NCBI RefSeq assembly: GCF_042680605.1
Contig: NZ_JBHUEE010000011.1
Coordinates: 78,190-142,189 of the forward strand
Source: Allobogoriella deserti
Lineage (GTDB): Bacteria; Actinomycetota; Actinomycetes; Actinomycetales; Actinomycetaceae
Direction of reading: 5' to 3'
DNA length: 64,000 nucleotides
A program made the position numbers and the translations under genes. The notes beneath the pieces are model-generated. The model searched no databases. It was not told where the DNA came from and saw only the letters and a list, made by a program, of their open reading frames with translations. Below are positions 62,101 through 64,000 of this stretch, in pieces (the stretch's first letter is position 1; every line of letters starts with the position of its first letter).

Positions 62101-63922
62101 CCGCGTGATCGTCGGCAACCCGCCGTACTCGGTGGGACAGACCTCAGGAAACGACAACAATGCGAACCTGAGATACCCGAGCCTCGACAAGGCGATCGAG
62201 TCCACGTTCGCGAAGCGATCGACGGCCACGAACAAGAACTCGCTCTACGACTCCTATATCCGCGCGATCCGGTGGGCACTGACTCGTATCGGCGATGCCG
62301 GCGTGATCGGGTTTGTCACCAACGGCGGGTTCATCGACGCCAACACCGCCGATGGACTGCGCAAGACACTCGCCGACGAGTGCACCGACGTGTACGTGTA
62401 CAACCTCCGCGGCAACCAGCGCACGTCAGGCGAGCAGTCTCGCAAGGAGGGCGGCAAAGTCTTCGGCTCGGGGTCACGGAACACGGTTGCCGTGACCTTC
62501 CTCGTCAAGGACCCCAGTTGGCTCAGCGGTCGCGCGACCGTCCACTACCGCGACATCGGTGACTACCTCACGCGTGAGGAGAAGCTGGCGATCGTGGCGG
62601 AGAGCGACATCGGCGAGATCGCCTGGACTGCCATTACGCCGAACGGTGCCGGCGACTGGATCAACCAGCGCACCGACGCCTTCGATACCTACCAACCGCT
62701 GGGCGACCGCGAGGGCGGCGCTATCTTCGGCGCCTACTCCGGCGGAATCAAGACCAACCGTGACGCCTGGGTCTACAACTACTCCAGCGAGAAGCTGACT
62801 ACGAACGTAAACCGCATGGTCGACTTCTACAACGCTGAGGTTGACCGGTTCGCCCGCTACGTCGACGAACACCACATCGCCGAGCCCAGGGAGCAAGTCA
62901 GAGACTTCATCGACACCGATTCGACCAAGTTCAGCTGGAACCGCGCCGACCGGCTCCAGGTGACTCGCGGGCGCAAGTACCAGGCTCGTCTTGAACGCCT
63001 TTACGTCGGACAATACAGGCCGTTCAGCAAGCAAGCAGTGTGGTTCGACGCTGAGCTCAACGACATGGTTTACCGGATGCCGTCGATCTTTCCGACGCCC
63101 GACCACCCCAACTACGGCTTCGTTGTCATGGCGCCACGACCGGGCGTGAACTTCGCAGTTCTCGCTGTCGACGCAATGCCCGACCTATCTTTCTTCACAT
63201 ACACTGGCCAATTCTTTCCCCGGTACACCTATGAGCGCGTGGCGGACGGTTCGCTGGACATGAGCGACGACGTCGTCGACGGCTATCGCCGCATCGACAA
63301 CGTCACCGACGCCACGCTGGCCACCTACCGCACTTGGTACGGCTCCGACGTGACCAAGGACGACATATTCTCGTTCGCCTACGGTCTGCTGCACTCGAAC
63401 GATTACTGCGCACGCTTCGCCGCGGACCTCAAGCGCTCACTCCCCCGGATTCCGCGTACGGCAGCCGACGACTTCCCGGCGTTCCGCGACGCCGGCCAGA
63501 CTCTGCTCGAGCTCCACATCAACTACGAACACGCCGCCCCCTGGCCGGTGACGGTGACAGGCGAGCCGGACGATCCGCACGGTGACGGAGCCTACGACGC
63601 CTACCGCGTCCGGAAGATGACCTACGCCGGCAAAGGCCGCCAGACGGACCGCACGACCATCATCTACTCGCCACGAATCACGATCTCGGACATCCCCGAA
63701 GAGGCGCAGCAGTACATGCTGGGCCCCCGCTCAGCGCTTGACTGGCTCATCGACCGCTACCAGATCCGCACAGATAAGGGCTCCGGCATCGTCAACGACC
63801 CCAACGACTGGGCCCGCGAGGTCGGCAACCCCCGCTACATCCTCGACCTCATCGAGAAGGTCGCCACCGTCTCCGTCGAGACGGTCCGTCTCGTCGACTC
63901 CCTCCCGTTACCTTCTTGGTGA
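59105..63922 (+). CDS. Type ISP restriction-modification enzyme
   Basis: 1605-residue single-chain enzyme. Domains in order: Mrr-like nuclease (GIDLVAQ near 64, IQCKFY near 80, the D-(Q)xK site); superfamily 2 translocase with Walker A MACGTGKTFTAL near 195, CDEAHR near 322, TATPR near 360 and QSVGRVMRR near 578; coupler; N6-adenine methyltransferase with DPFAGTGTFLTRL near 885 and GNPPYSVGQ near 1003; target-recognition domain to the end. This order and length match LlaGI/LlaBIII-type enzymes, which methylate one strand of an asymmetric site and cut after convergent translocation. GTG 59105 with AAGG six bases before it; GTG 59111 is possible. All motifs look intact. Confidence 0.92.
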   Translation: MPVSTVEDLLDKLYFSAKSEADKGAKFERLTKAFLRADVSWAEMFTDVWLWGEWPGNGGRRDTGIDLVAQERETGDLVAIQCKFYDPSTRLTKQHIDSFLSESGKDPFARRIVVSTALEWGPNAEAAIREQSKPVSRIGLEHFVESSIDWDQFSFETPELLEQKERKQLRPHQVEALNAVRDGFTKSDRGKLVMACGTGKTFTALKIAEELVPLGGRVLFLVPSIALLSQSLTEWSTEAAESLRTFAVCSDGKVGRGGVRPGEDVSVVDLPIPATTDPTRLAVAAQDEARSQGRVTVVFSTYQSIGVIHQAQEQGLGEFDLVICDEAHRTTGATLVGAEESAFVRVHDDAYLRAAKRLYMTATPRIYGESAKSRAADDQVVLASMDDESLFGPQFHRLGFGEAVELDLLTDYRVLVLAVDEGAVSRTFQGDFSDHGELNLDDAARIVGCWNGLAKRGNTDQEFVGDPEPMKRAVAFARDIKSSKAFAEVFASVTGEYAHLSGVGGDDAAALSAQVQHVDGSMNMLQRGERLDWLRSQPEEGECRILSNARCLAEGVDVPALDAVMFLNPRKSEVDVVQSVGRVMRRAPGKKYGYIILPIGIPAGTTPEAALADNERYRVVWEVLRALRAHDERFESMINKIDLNTGRDERIQVIGVGGPGANDGADDGGHAVQGTLDLSSLGEYQDALYAKIVRKVGSRTYWEDWARDVAAIAERHRTRLLSIIASGHAAEEFVAFHTALRHNLNDGISREDAVQMLSQHMITKPVFDALFEGYDFAAHNPVSRVMQDMLRTLEGANLETETENLESFYESVRARAAGIDNAEGKQRIIADLYERFFKLAFPKAADALGIVYTPVEIVDFILRSVDHLSRSHFGKGLTDEGVHILDPFAGTGTFLTRLIGSGLITPHDLARKYATELHANEIMLLAYYIAAVNIETTYHQAKVEQAGLSADDGTLVPYEPFDGVILTDTFQMTEDDDLDDQAVFTTNSSRVEAQRKLDIRVIVGNPPYSVGQTSGNDNNANLRYPSLDKAIESTFAKRSTATNKNSLYDSYIRAIRWALTRIGDAGVIGFVTNGGFIDANTADGLRKTLADECTDVYVYNLRGNQRTSGEQSRKEGGKVFGSGSRNTVAVTFLVKDPSWLSGRATVHYRDIGDYLTREEKLAIVAESDIGEIAWTAITPNGAGDWINQRTDAFDTYQPLGDREGGAIFGAYSGGIKTNRDAWVYNYSSEKLTTNVNRMVDFYNAEVDRFARYVDEHHIAEPREQVRDFIDTDSTKFSWNRADRLQVTRGRKYQARLERLYVGQYRPFSKQAVWFDAELNDMVYRMPSIFPTPDHPNYGFVVMAPRPGVNFAVLAVDAMPDLSFFTYTGQFFPRYTYERVADGSLDMSDDVVDGYRRIDNVTDATLATYRTWYGSDVTKDDIFSFAYGLLHSNDYCARFAADLKRSLPRIPRTAADDFPAFRDAGQTLLELHINYEHAAPWPVTVTGEPDDPHGDGAYDAYRVRKMTYAGKGRQTDRTTIIYSPRITISDIPEEAQQYMLGPRSALDWLIDRYQIRTDKGSGIVNDPNDWAREVGNPRYILDLIEKVATVSVETVRLVDSLPLPSW

Positions 63923-64000
63923 TCCCGCGTGGGCGGGGTTGTGGTCGCTGGGTCCGGCATGACTGTCTGCCCCTGTCGTTGATGATCCGGGGGGTGTTGT

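Noticed and set aside
1..64000. CRISPR arrays, rRNA, tRNA, transposases, integrases
   Set aside because: Looked for by eye on both strands; no regular spaced repeats, cloverleaf genes or transposase motifs were recognised. A tRNA and covariance-model scan would be needed to exclude small RNAs.

Overview
The window is high-GC DNA with dense, overlapping operons, GTG starts, LacI/GntR/TetR regulators, many ABC sugar importers, and GAF-ANTAR and STAS regulators. This points to a saprophytic actinobacterium (Actinomycetota, perhaps Micrococcales- or Jiangella-like). No rRNA, tRNA, CRISPR array or transposase was recognised, so the lineage below phylum is an inference. Almost all of the window is accessory catabolism: uptake systems paired with one or more intracellular enzymes and a local repressor.

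Layout. 1-3.1 kb: a sulfatase cut by the window edge, divergent from a KDPG/KHG aldolase and a KDG-type kinase. 3.2-6.3 kb: a GAF-ANTAR protein, a STAS protein without the usual phosphorylatable serine, and a FAD oxidoreductase. 6.3-7.0 kb: a VapBC-like toxin-antitoxin pair with a near-perfect operator. 7.1-12.4 kb: a second sulfatase, a FadR/GntR regulator and a TctCBA tripartite tricarboxylate-type transporter. 12.7-21.9 kb: a LacI regulator, then a seven-gene run (creatininase-family hydrolase, class II aldolase, Tm-1-like protein, zinc dehydrogenase, SsuBCA-like ABC importer), facing a third, Tat-exported sulfatase. 22-24.3 kb: LacI regulator and Gfo/Idh/MocA oxidoreductase.

24.5-35.1 kb (minus strand) is a long, tightly overlapped cluster: LacI, ABC importer, nucleoside hydrolase, ribokinase-like kinase, then ADP-ribosylglycohydrolase-family protein and a second ABC importer. 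It looks like a salvage system for N-ribosyl compounds. 35.2-40.3 kb is another ABC importer with a Gfo/Idh oxidoreductase and a degenerate Gfo/Idh-like partner that has lost the Glu-Lys-Pro motif. 40.5-43.8 kb: TetR regulator, small membrane protein, sodium:solute symporter and SDR. 43.9-47.2 kb: a lone MNT-type nucleotidyltransferase, then thioesterase, acyl-CoA ligase and quinone-reductase-like genes. 47.4-50.6 kb: a VOC protein, an unusual GntR-TetR double DNA-binding fusion with a 12-bp palindrome at its start, and an amidohydrolase. 50.7-56.6 kb: LacI repressor and a PotBCAD-like importer ending in an adenosine-deaminase-family gene, with a perfect LacI operator between them.

56.7-57.1 kb is decayed DNA, including a frameshifted relic of the VOC gene at 47.4 kb. 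The right end (57.3-63.9 kb) changes character: a DUF4041/GIY-YIG coiled-coil protein divergent from a complete 1605-residue Type ISP restriction-modification enzyme, a probable small defence locus beside a 20-bp tandem duplication.
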